A DNA stretch of 64,000 nt from P36-A1 sp049478495 (GTDB lineage Bacteria; Bacillota_I; Bacilli_A; JAJDGJ01): assembly GCF_049478495.1 (NCBI RefSeq), contig NZ_CP168083.1, positions 1,054,001 through 1,118,000 on the forward strand, in the 5' to 3' direction. This document shows, in pieces, positions 8,111 through 16,318 of this stretch. The translations under genes and the position numbers were made by a program. Positions within the stretch are counted from its first letter, which is position 1. Each line of letters begins with the position of its first letter. The notes beneath the pieces are model-generated. The model saw only the letters and a list, made by a program, of their open reading frames with translations. It had not been told where the DNA came from and ran no database searches.

Positions 8111-9256
8111 ATGGTAATAACAGGAATTGTAGTTGAATATAATCCTTTCCATAATGGACATATTCATCATATAAAAGAAGCACGTGCTAAAACTAACTGC
8201 GATCTATTAATCGCTATTATGTCGCCAACTTTTATGCAGCGTGGTGAACCTGCAGTTTTAAATAAGTATGAACGAGCAGTAGCTGCTGTAAGAAATGGCG
8301 TTGATTTGTTAATTGAACTACCTAGTATTTATGCTATTAATAGTGCAAATTACTTTGCTAAAGGTGCTCTTTCAATCTTAAACGAATGTCAGATTGATTA
8401 TTTAGTGTTTGGTTCTGAAAATAATGATGTAGATTCTTTAATAAATGCTGCAAGAGTATCTACTAGTAATGAATATCAATTACTTTTAAAAGATTATGTA
8501 AAAAAAGGTATTCGTTATGCTAATGCATGCAATTATGCATTTAATGATTTAGGTATTGATAGTGTAAAAGAGTCAAATGATATTCTTGCTTTAGCTTATA
8601 TTCAAGAAATAGTAAGAAATAACTATGATATTAAACCAATATCAATTTTACGTACTAACAGTTTCTTATCTAAAAAAACAACTGGTAATATTAGTTCAGC
8701 TACTGCAATTAGACATCACTTACATAATAATAAAACAATAGAAAAATATTCAAGTATGTCTCAAGTTTTAGAAAATAATAATGAATTAGTAAACTTTAAT
8801 GATTATTTCTATTTACTAAAGTACTTAGTAAATACTTATTCAACTTCTCAGTTAAAAGAGATTTATGGTTTTGATGAAGGTTTAGAGTTTTTATTTAAAA
8901 AACATATTAATTCTACAAACAATATTTTTGATTACATAGATATGTTATCTTCAAAAAGATATCCTAAAACTAGAATCCAAAGAAATATCATTTATTTACT
9001 ATTAAATCATACTAAAACTGAGCATTTAAATATTAAAGTTGATTATATTAGAATTTTAGCTATGAATAAATTCGCACAAACATACATAAAAACTTTAAAA
9101 AAACTAACGACTTATCATGTTATATCTAATTTTTCAGCCATTAAATCTAATTCATTAGATTTTGAAAAAAGGGTTACTTTTGTATATTCATGTGCTAAAC
9201 AAAACTTAGACTACTTAAATAAAAAAGAATATCAGAGTAAAACAATAATAGTCTAA
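8111..9256 (+). CDS. tmcAL: tRNA(Met) cytidine acetate ligase
   Basis: YlbM/DUF795 family. It activates acetate with ATP and transfers it to C34 of elongator tRNA-Met, giving N4-acetylcytidine and accurate AUG decoding. 381 residues. The nucleotidyltransferase motif YNPFHNGH (about 10-17) is the HxGH-type ATP site, followed by the family's SPTFMQRGEPAVLNKYERA block and FGSEN. ATG 8111 is preceded by GAGGTG. It stands alone, divergent from lspA, and ends at a bidirectional terminator. Because it uses free acetate, it suits a cell that produces acetate through PFOR and carries an acetate-type transporter at 27938. Confidence 0.93.
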   Translation: MVITGIVVEYNPFHNGHIHHIKEARAKTNCDLLIAIMSPTFMQRGEPAVLNKYERAVAAVRNGVDLLIELPSIYAINSANYFAKGALSILNECQIDYLVFGSENNDVDSLINAARVSTSNEYQLLLKDYVKKGIRYANACNYAFNDLGIDSVKESNDILALAYIQEIVRNNYDIKPISILRTNSFLSKKTTGNISSATAIRHHLHNNKTIEKYSSMSQVLENNNELVNFNDYFYLLKYLVNTYSTSQLKEIYGFDEGLEFLFKKHINSTNNIFDYIDMLSSKRYPKTRIQRNIIYLLLNHTKTEHLNIKVDYIRILAMNKFAQTYIKTLKKLTTYHVISNFSAIKSNSLDFEKRVTFVYSCAKQNLDYLNKKEYQSKTIIV

Positions 9257-9292
9257 ATGAAAACACTATATAAAATAGCTATTAGATGAAAC

Positions 9293-9343
9293 AAAAAAAC
9301 TGTAAAGACTGATTTTAAAATCAATGCTTTACAGTTTTTTTTT
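9293..9343. terminator. Bidirectional terminator between tmcAL and the 9349-9924 gene
   Basis: Long stem: AAAAAACTGTAAAG pairs with CTTTACAGTTTTTT and encloses a second stem TGATTTTAAAATCA. T-runs follow on both strands, serving both convergent genes. Confidence 0.9.
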
Positions 9344-9348
9344 TAATA

Positions 9349-9924
9349 TTAAGTACATAATTTATTATGATTGTTAACAAGATTACCTTTGAAATCGTAT
9401 TTATACTCTATAATTGAATCTAATTGATTATTGATAAAGTTTGTAATTATCTTAAAGGCATTGCCTGATTTATTTGAACTTAATTGACCTTTTTTATTAT
9501 AAATATAACTACTTACTTTTTTTGTGTTTTTAGATTTATTTTCATTTATTATTTCACTAATTAGAAGATCTCCTTTATTTGTATATTTGAAGTTAGCAAT
9601 TTTATGAATATTTAAATCTTGATCATAATGTTTGTGTAGTTGATCTTTTATTTTTCTATTTAAGTAATAGTTTTTTTCATTAAAATAGATTATTTTATTA
9701 TTTTGATCCCATACAATAATTTTTTTATTTTTAATCTTTTTACACTTATAATAGTTGTAACATACTATTTCTTTTAATCTCATATTTTGGTTATAGTATA
9801 GTACTTTTGTTATTTGATTATATTTATTTTTCACTTTTAAACTATACTTAGTATTTAAAGAAATCGTTTTAGTTCCAAATATTCCAAGTAAATATTTATT
9901 TTTTGTTTTTCTGTTAAAATTCAT
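9349..9924 (-). CDS. Small YD-repeat-like protein, function unknown
   Basis: 191 residues, very rich in Lys, Asn, Tyr and Ile, without signal peptide or membrane segment. Near the C-terminus are two motifs of the YD/RHS or MORN-like type (Tyr-x-Tyr-x-x-x-Gly-x-Leu): SYIYNKKGQLSSN and YKYDFKGNLVNN. Earlier segments such as FKYTNKGDLLIS are weaker copies. A beta-rich, repeat-built protein is likely. I do not recognise a family. ATG 9924 is preceded by AGGGGTG at good spacing; the GTG at 9933 lies in that ribosome site. It faces tmcAL across a shared terminator and has no functional neighbour. Confidence 0.6.
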   Translation of the reverse strand: MNFNRKTKNKYLLGIFGTKTISLNTKYSLKVKNKYNQITKVLYYNQNMRLKEIVCYNYYKCKKIKNKKIIVWDQNNKIIYFNEKNYYLNRKIKDQLHKHYDQDLNIHKIANFKYTNKGDLLISEIINENKSKNTKKVSSYIYNKKGQLSSNKSGNAFKIITNFINNQLDSIIEYKYDFKGNLVNNHNKLCT

Positions 9925-10046
9925 GCTTAACACCCCTATTTGTTTTACTAATGATATTTTAACTTAATTATAACTAAATGACAAAGTTATTGCTTTACTC
10001 TACAATATTTTCTAAATATAAACAATATATGTTATTTTATAGTATA

Positions 10047-10085
10047 TAAAAAACAACTAATAGACTTTAAAGTCTGTTAGTTGTT
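10047..10085 (-). terminator. Rho-independent terminator after polC
   Basis: Fifteen-base stem (10052-10066 with 10071-10085, one wobble pair) with a TTAA loop and six T on the minus strand after the stem. Confidence 0.85.
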
Positions 10086-10131
10086 CATAATTAATACATT
10101 CAATTAACGTAATATTAACATTGATTATCTT

Positions 10132-13100
10132 TTAAAATAATTCTAAGCTCATTTGATTTAATTCTTGTAAATTTTCAAGGGAACCTATTTTTTCTAAATA
10201 CATCATATGATTATTATTTAGTCCTGTTCTTTCTTGTAAATCTTGTCTAGAAATAAATGGCTTTATTTTTGCTTCATCAACTATTCTTTGAGCAACTAAA
10301 TCAGCTAAGTTATCTATTGTTTTGAAAAAAGGAATAATGGCTTTTTCTTCATGATCAACAACAAATGAATTTGCTTGTGATTTATTTAAATCGATAGTTT
10401 TTATTTTATAGCCCCTTTTGAGCATTTCAACGCAAACTTCAAAAGCTCCAAACAATGAAATTTCTTTTTCGGTTGCTTCATAACCAAGCGATTTTATATA
10501 TGCCATTTTTTCTTCTATTTCACTTAATCCTCTTGTCATTGTATAAATATCAAAAGATTTTTGTCTAGTTGTAAAGTATGTTGCATAGTATTCTAATGGA
10601 TAATACACTTTAAACCAAGCTACTCTAATTGCCATTAATACATAGGCTACAGCATGGGCCTTTGGAAACATATATTTTATTTTAAGACATGAATCAATGT
10701 ACCATTCTGGAACATTATTTTCTTTCATGTTTTCTATCCATTCTTCTTTTAAACCTTTACCCTTTCGAACACTTTCCATAATTGTAAAGGCAAGTTTAGG
10801 TTTTAATCCCTTGTACATTAAATAAACCATGATATCATCTCGACAACCAATTACTTCACTTAGTGTACAGATCCCTCTTTTTATTAATGATTGAGCATTA
10901 TTTAACCAAACATCTGTACCATGTGATAATCCTGAAATTTGTACTAGTTCTGCAAAAGATTTTGGGTTAGTTTCTTCAAGCATACCTCTAACAAATGATG
11001 TTCCAAACTCAGGAATTCCAATTGCTGCATTTTTATAGTTTACTAAATCTGAAATTCCTAATGCATCATTAGATGAAAATAAAGATATTACTTTTTCATC
11101 GTTTGTTGGGATAGATTTAGGATCAACATCTGTTAAATCTTGTAACATTCTAATTGCAGTTGGATCAACATGACCTAGTATATCTAATTTAAGTACATTA
11201 TCATGGATTGCATGAAAATCAAAGTGGGTAGTTTTCCATCTTGCATTTACATCATCAGCTGGAAAATTGACTGGTGTAAAATCATGTACATCCATATAAT
11301 CTGGTATAACTATTATCCCACCAGGGTGTTGGCCTGTTGTTCTTTTAACTCCAGCACATCCTTGGGCTATTCTTTCCATTTCTACTTTACGAACTGGATC
11401 TAAAGATATATTTTTTTCAAAATATCCTTTTACATATCCAAAGGCAGTTTTTTCTTGTACTGTTTGAATAGTTCCTGCTTTATAAACATATTCTTCTCCA
11501 AAAAGTACTTTAGTATAGTCATGAGCATTAGCTTGATACTCACCTGAGAAGTTTAAATCAATATCAGGAACCTTATCTCCCTCAAACCCTAAAAAGGTTT
11601 CAAATGGTATATCTTGACCATCACCTATTAAATCTTTACCACATTTTGGGCATTTTTTATTAGGTAAATCATATCCACTTAATATACTACCATCTTCAAA
11701 AAATTCACTAAATTGGCAATGTGGACAATAATAATGAGCAGCAAGTGGATTAACTTCAGTTATATTTGCCATCGTTGCTACAAATGAAGAACCAACAGAT
11801 CCTCGTGAACCTACTAAGTAACCATCTTCTAATGATTTAACTACTAATTTTGATGAAATATAATAAACTACAGAAAAACCGTGTTTTATAATACTGTTCA
11901 GTTCTTTTTCTAGTCTTTTTAAAACGATATCTGGAAGTGGATTACCATATTGAGCATATGCATTTTGATAACACATATCAGTTAATTTATCATCTACTCC
12001 TTCTATTTTAGGAGTAGATAAACCATCTTTTATTGGTTTTACTTCTTCTATTGAATCAGCTATTTTATTGGTATTTATTATGACAATCTCTTTAATAAGC
12101 TTATCATTTTTTAAAAATTGAAAACTATCAAGCATTTCTTGAGTTGTCTTGTAATGTTGTTTAGGCATTTGTTTAATTCTATTTTTTCTATCATATAGTG
12201 GGTGAAATCCACCACCAGTTCGAGGTGCACACACATAAACATTTCTAAACTCTTGTAGAATTGGATTGGTATAATGAACATCACCTGTAGCAACTACTAT
12301 CTTATTAATTTCTAAAGCCGATTCTATTATATATCTAGTTGTTTCTTCTAATTCTTGAATACTTTGATATTGTTCTAAGTCTACTTGATAATGTAAAATA
12401 TCTGGTGGAAGTACCTCAATATAGTCATAGTACTGCATTGCTTTTTGTAAATCTTGCTTATTGGCATTATTTGCAAGATTATATATTTCTGAACTAGAGC
12501 AACCACTTCCAATTAGTAAATCATTTCGATATTTATCAATAACACTTTTATATAACTTAGGTTCATTACTAAAGTATTCTGTATTAGCTAAGGTAACTAG
12601 TTTAAAAAGATCTTTAAGTCCTTTTTGATTTTTAGCTAATATACTTAAGTGCTGTGATCTTTGTCCAATTAAAAAGTTCTTACTTATCATTTTTTTATTT
12701 ATATCATTAAATGTTGTTACTTGATGCTTTTCTAATAAATCTAATTTCATGCCCTCATAAACACTTGCTAATACCATAGCATCATAGTCAGCACGGTGGG
12801 CTCCTTCACTATCATAGGCAACCTTATATCTTTTAGCACATGCTCCTAAATTGTGATATCCCTTTTTGGTAATACTACGACTTATTAATAAGGTATCTAC
12901 AACTGTATTACTACATTTATCATATTTATTTTCTAATAATGCTTGTTGTAAAAAGCCCATATCAAATGATGCATTATGTGCTACTAAAACACTGTCTTTA
13001 ATAAAATCCATAAACTTAGGTAATACTTCTGATATTAGTGGTGCTTTTTCTACCATATAATCTGTAATGTTTGTTATGTCTTTTATTGTCTCAGGAATCT

Positions 13101-14463
13101 TTCTTTGAGGATTAACAAAGGTATCAAAACTATCTATTTGTATCCCATTTTCATATTTTACAGCACCTATTTCTATAATTTTATCTTTTTGATTTCTTAA
13201 ACCTGTTGTTTCTAAGTCAAAAAAGACATAGGTAGCACTTTGAATATTATCATCTGATGCATTTTCGACAATTAATGTTGTTTCATCAACTATACTAGCT
13301 TCCATGCCATAGATTGGTTTAATATCAGTTTGGCTTATTGCCATTTGAGCTTCTGGAAAAGCTTGAATGTTATTATGATCTGTTATAGCAATTGCTGTAT
13401 GGTTAAATGCCTTTGCTAATTTTATATAATCTGTTATGTGCGATATTCCATCCATTGTCGACATGTTTGTATGCAAGTGTAATTCTACCCTTTTTTCTAA
13501 AGAATTATCTTCTCTAGATATTTCTTTTGATTTAATTGGTTGAATTGCCTCTAAAAATAAAACATAATCTTGTGTGAAGTCATCAAATTTCACTTGACCA
13601 ATTGCTCTAACCCACATACCTTTTTTTATCTCTTTTAAATCTTCAACATTTAATCCTCTACCTTCAAATCTTTTCATTAGTATTGAATCAGTATAATCTG
13701 TTATTTTAAGTGTTTGAATATGTTTTTTATTTCTTGTTTCTTTTAGTTCATCATCAAATATATAACCTTCTATACAAACATCATTTTCTTCTTCATATAA
13801 TGTTTTAATATTAGTTGGCTCATACTTTGATAAATCTGTTAAGGATTTTTTGAAAAATGTTCTTTTTTGATTTTGGATATTATTACTGTTGTTATCATTT
13901 GAGTAGTTATGTACTTCTGCCTTCATTGGCATTTTAACTGTATTAGTTTTTGTTAGTGTTTCTAGTTTCTTGTTAATATCCTCATCTTCAACTACTTTAT
14001 ATACATAATCTATTTTAAAACCTACAAGTTCCATGCAACGTTCAATCTTGTTTTTATGAACTTTATACATGTCTTGTATACCTTCATTTATATAGTTAAC
14101 ACTTAACTCATTTTGTTCAAATTCAAAATTTAAGACATCTGAATAAACCATTCCATTATCAGCATATTGTTGCACAAAATATTTATAATATGAAATAACC
14201 GAGTCTTTATAATAAAGAGCTAGGCTTGTTTTATATATAATTTTTATATTAAAGATACTTTGTTCTATTTGTTTTTTTATCTCTAAATATGTCTTGAAAG
14301 GTAGTGTTTGTTCTAAATTAATAAAAATAAAGATTTGAGATTTCTTATCTTTATTTTTTTCAAGATATTCTACTTTTTCAATTGTTGCATTTTGAAGCTT
14401 TTCAATTACTTGATAAGGTAATTGAAGTTCTTCTTCTAAAAATTGTTTTAATATTAAATCCAT
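10132..14463 (-). CDS. polC: DNA polymerase III, PolC-type alpha subunit with proofreading exonuclease
   Basis: Main replicative polymerase of low-G+C Gram-positive bacteria, here 1443 residues. Domain order: N-terminal and OB regions (1-320), PHP motif VELHLHTNMSTMDG (near 330) interrupted by the DEDD exonuclease VFFDLETTGLRN (near 415), then the polymerase core with GSRGSVGSS and the catalytic PDIDLNFSGEYQ (near 960). A Cys4 zinc motif (CPHC...CPKCG) precedes the core, as in other PolC proteins. ATG 14463 follows AAGGTG; the GTG at 14472 is part of that site. PolC appears to be the only visible source of proofreading in the window, since PolA lacks an exonuclease motif. It forms a single-gene unit with its own terminator. 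Confidence 0.97.
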   Translation of the reverse strand: MDLILKQFLEEELQLPYQVIEKLQNATIEKVEYLEKNKDKKSQIFIFINLEQTLPFKTYLEIKKQIEQSIFNIKIIYKTSLALYYKDSVISYYKYFVQQYADNGMVYSDVLNFEFEQNELSVNYINEGIQDMYKVHKNKIERCMELVGFKIDYVYKVVEDEDINKKLETLTKTNTVKMPMKAEVHNYSNDNNSNNIQNQKRTFFKKSLTDLSKYEPTNIKTLYEEENDVCIEGYIFDDELKETRNKKHIQTLKITDYTDSILMKRFEGRGLNVEDLKEIKKGMWVRAIGQVKFDDFTQDYVLFLEAIQPIKSKEISREDNSLEKRVELHLHTNMSTMDGISHITDYIKLAKAFNHTAIAITDHNNIQAFPEAQMAISQTDIKPIYGMEASIVDETTLIVENASDDNIQSATYVFFDLETTGLRNQKDKIIEIGAVKYENGIQIDSFDTFVNPQRKIPETIKDITNITDYMVEKAPLISEVLPKFMDFIKDSVLVAHNASFDMGFLQQALLENKYDKCSNTVVDTLLISRSITKKGYHNLGACAKRYKVAYDSEGAHRADYDAMVLASVYEGMKLDLLEKHQVTTFNDINKKMISKNFLIGQRSQHLSILAKNQKGLKDLFKLVTLANTEYFSNEPKLYKSVIDKYRNDLLIGSGCSSSEIYNLANNANKQDLQKAMQYYDYIEVLPPDILHYQVDLEQYQSIQELEETTRYIIESALEINKIVVATGDVHYTNPILQEFRNVYVCAPRTGGGFHPLYDRKNRIKQMPKQHYKTTQEMLDSFQFLKNDKLIKEIVIINTNKIADSIEEVKPIKDGLSTPKIEGVDDKLTDMCYQNAYAQYGNPLPDIVLKRLEKELNSIIKHGFSVVYYISSKLVVKSLEDGYLVGSRGSVGSSFVATMANITEVNPLAAHYYCPHCQFSEFFEDGSILSGYDLPNKKCPKCGKDLIGDGQDIPFETFLGFEGDKVPDIDLNFSGEYQANAHDYTKVLFGEEYVYKAGTIQTVQEKTAFGYVKGYFEKNISLDPVRKVEMERIAQGCAGVKRTTGQHPGGIIVIPDYMDVHDFTPVNFPADDVNARWKTTHFDFHAIHDNVLKLDILGHVDPTAIRMLQDLTDVDPKSIPTNDEKVISLFSSNDALGISDLVNYKNAAIGIPEFGTSFVRGMLEETNPKSFAELVQISGLSHGTDVWLNNAQSLIKRGICTLSEVIGCRDDIMVYLMYKGLKPKLAFTIMESVRKGKGLKEEWIENMKENNVPEWYIDSCLKIKYMFPKAHAVAYVLMAIRVAWFKVYYPLEYYATYFTTRQKSFDIYTMTRGLSEIEEKMAYIKSLGYEATEKEISLFGAFEVCVEMLKRGYKIKTIDLNKSQANSFVVDHEEKAIIPFFKTIDNLADLVAQRIVDEAKIKPFISRQDLQERTGLNNNHMMYLEKIGSLENLQELNQMSLELF

Positions 14464-14516
14464 AGTTATCACCTTGCCTAATTATATCATATTTAAGCTA
14501 TAATTTTTCTGTATAT

Positions 14517-14547
14517 TTAAAAAAGAGTGATCAAAAATCACTCTTTT
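14517..14547 (-). terminator. Rho-independent terminator after glnA
   Basis: AAAAGAGTGAT at 14521-14531 pairs perfectly with 14537-14547, with a 5-base loop and six T following on the minus strand. Confidence 0.88.
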
Positions 14548-14574
14548 GTATTATTTGTATAAATTAAGTTTTAA

Positions 14575-15909
14575 TTATAGTTTACTGAAGTATTTTTGCA
14601 TTTCCCATTGAGTAACTTCATGTCTATATTCATTCCATTCAGAAAGTTTTGCCTTAACAAACTTTTTGTAAGCATGTGTTCCTATTGCATTTTGAATAAA
14701 CTCATTATCTTCTAATGAATTTAAAGCATCTTTTAATGAATTAGGTAAGTTAACAATACCCATTGCACTTCTTTCTTTTCTAGTTAATGCAAATAAATTA
14801 ATAAAAGTTGGTTTATCTGGTATTAATTCATTTTCAATTCCATCTAGGCCTGCAGCAAGTATTGCAGCCATTGCAAGATATGGATTAGCACTAACATCAA
14901 CTGAACGTATTTCAGTTCTAGTAGCTGCTTTTCTTGTTCCAGGTATTCTAATAAAAGTTGAACGGTTTTCTGTTGACCATGCAATGTAACATGGAGCTTC
15001 AAAACCTGGTGTTAATCTTTTATATGAGTTGACTATAGGATTTGTAATAGCAGTAAGTCCTCTTGCGTGTTTCATTATTCCTGCAATCCATTGTTGGCAT
15101 ACTGTAGATAACTCTAGGTATCCTTTTGGATCATAAAAGACATTATTGCCTTCATCATCACTTAATGAACAGTTTACATGCATACCATTTCCAGCTTTAT
15201 CACCAAAAGGTTTTGGCATAAATGTTGCATATAAGTTATGTTTTTGAGCTACTGTTTTTACAACATGTTTATATGTTTGTAAATTATCACATGCAGCAAG
15301 TACATCAGCATATTTGAAATTAATTTCATATTGACCTGGACCTACTTCATGGTGAGCTGCTTCAATTTCAAATCCTAAGTTTTCTAATGTTAAAACAATA
15401 TCTCTTAAACAATCACTTGCCATTTCAAATGAAGTTAAATCAAAATAACTTTCAGAATCATTAGGATTTGTTGATGGAGTTCCATCTGCATTTGTTTTTA
15501 ATAAATAGAATTCTGGTTCTAATCCAATATTAAAGTTAGCAAATCCTAGTTCTCTCATTTTTAATAGCATATTTTTTAAAATATATCTTGGGTCTCCAAC
15601 AAATGGTGTTCCATCTGTTTTAAAAACATCACAAATAATACGTGCTATGTTTAATTTTGCATCTTCATCTTTTCTAATAATTCTAAAAGTATCAAAGTCT
15701 GGTTTTAAAAACATATCTGCTTCCATTATTCTTACAAAACCTTCAATTGATGATCCATCAAACATTACTTCTCCTGCTAATACTGATTCTAATTGTGATA
15801 CGGGAACTTCTACACTTTTTACTTGACCTAATAAATCAGTGAATTGTAGTCTTATAAAATGAATGTCATTTTCTTCTACTTGTTTTCTAATAAATTCTAC
15901 TTTTTCCAT
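14575..15909 (-). CDS. glnA: Glutamine synthetase, type I (alpha subgroup)
   Basis: ATP-dependent synthesis of glutamine from glutamate and ammonia; cytosolic dodecamer. 444 residues, the length of Bacillus-type GSI-alpha. Visible motifs are FDGSSIEGF, HHEVGPGQYEINF (metal and glutamate site), KPFGDKAGNGMHVN, NSYKRLTPGFEAP (ATP site) and NRSTFIRIP. The adenylylation-site region and the insertion typical of GSI-beta are absent, so control is likely by feedback and transcription rather than adenylylation. No glnR lies next to it, unlike Bacillus, but an operator-like inverted repeat covers its -10. It has its own promoter and terminator. Confidence 0.97.
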   Translation of the reverse strand: MEKVEFIRKQVEENDIHFIRLQFTDLLGQVKSVEVPVSQLESVLAGEVMFDGSSIEGFVRIMEADMFLKPDFDTFRIIRKDEDAKLNIARIICDVFKTDGTPFVGDPRYILKNMLLKMRELGFANFNIGLEPEFYLLKTNADGTPSTNPNDSESYFDLTSFEMASDCLRDIVLTLENLGFEIEAAHHEVGPGQYEINFKYADVLAACDNLQTYKHVVKTVAQKHNLYATFMPKPFGDKAGNGMHVNCSLSDDEGNNVFYDPKGYLELSTVCQQWIAGIMKHARGLTAITNPIVNSYKRLTPGFEAPCYIAWSTENRSTFIRIPGTRKAATRTEIRSVDVSANPYLAMAAILAAGLDGIENELIPDKPTFINLFALTRKERSAMGIVNLPNSLKDALNSLEDNEFIQNAIGTHAYKKFVKAKLSEWNEYRHEVTQWEMQKYFSKL

Positions 15910-15991
15910 ATAATCACTCCTGAATGTCTAAATTTTAAAACTTGCATTAATTGTATTACTATTTTTTAATATTATCAACTGATTTATGTGA

Positions 15992-16019
15992 ATTATAACA
16001 CATACATTCATATCGTGAA
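15992..16019 (-). promoter_or_regulatory. glnA promoter with overlapping inverted repeat
   Basis: Minus strand TTCACG (16019-16014), 16-base spacer, extended -10 TGTTATAAT (TATAAT at 15997-15992). The repeat TATGTG-N8-CACATA (15986-16005) covers the -10 and resembles, but does not exactly match, the GlnR/TnrA consensus TGTNA-N7-TNACA. Confidence 0.55.
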
Positions 16020-16171
16020 CAAAAGTGCTTGTTTTTGATTTTACTATTAGTGTAAATATGAATTAAATAACAACAGTTTATATATCTAATTTTAATAAAT
16101 ATCCTCTTTTGTAATTATTATGTTAAAGTATTAAATATATCGCTTTTTTGTAATTTTGGTATAAATCTATA

Positions 16172-16210
16172 GAAAAAGCTCAATTATTATGGTTTTTAAT
16201 AATAGAGCTT
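16172..16210 (-). terminator. Probable terminator after polA
   Basis: Fourteen-base stem with one mismatch (16176-16189 with 16197-16210), followed by five T on the minus strand. It lies about 110 bases past the polA stop and would close the long rlmN-polA run. Confidence 0.65.
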
Positions 16211-16318
16211 ATAGTATTTTTCTATATAATATAAATAGTGAACAATTAGTTTAAATTTACTATTTTATAACTTTTATATTATATTAATTAAACAAATACA
16301 ATGTATTAATTAATATTA

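Larger units (their letters stand above)
15910..16318. other. Intergenic region glnA / polA
   Basis: AT-rich 409-base spacer holding the glnA promoter and leader (about 75 bases) and, toward polA, the polA terminator. No ORF or RNA gene seen. Confidence 0.7.
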
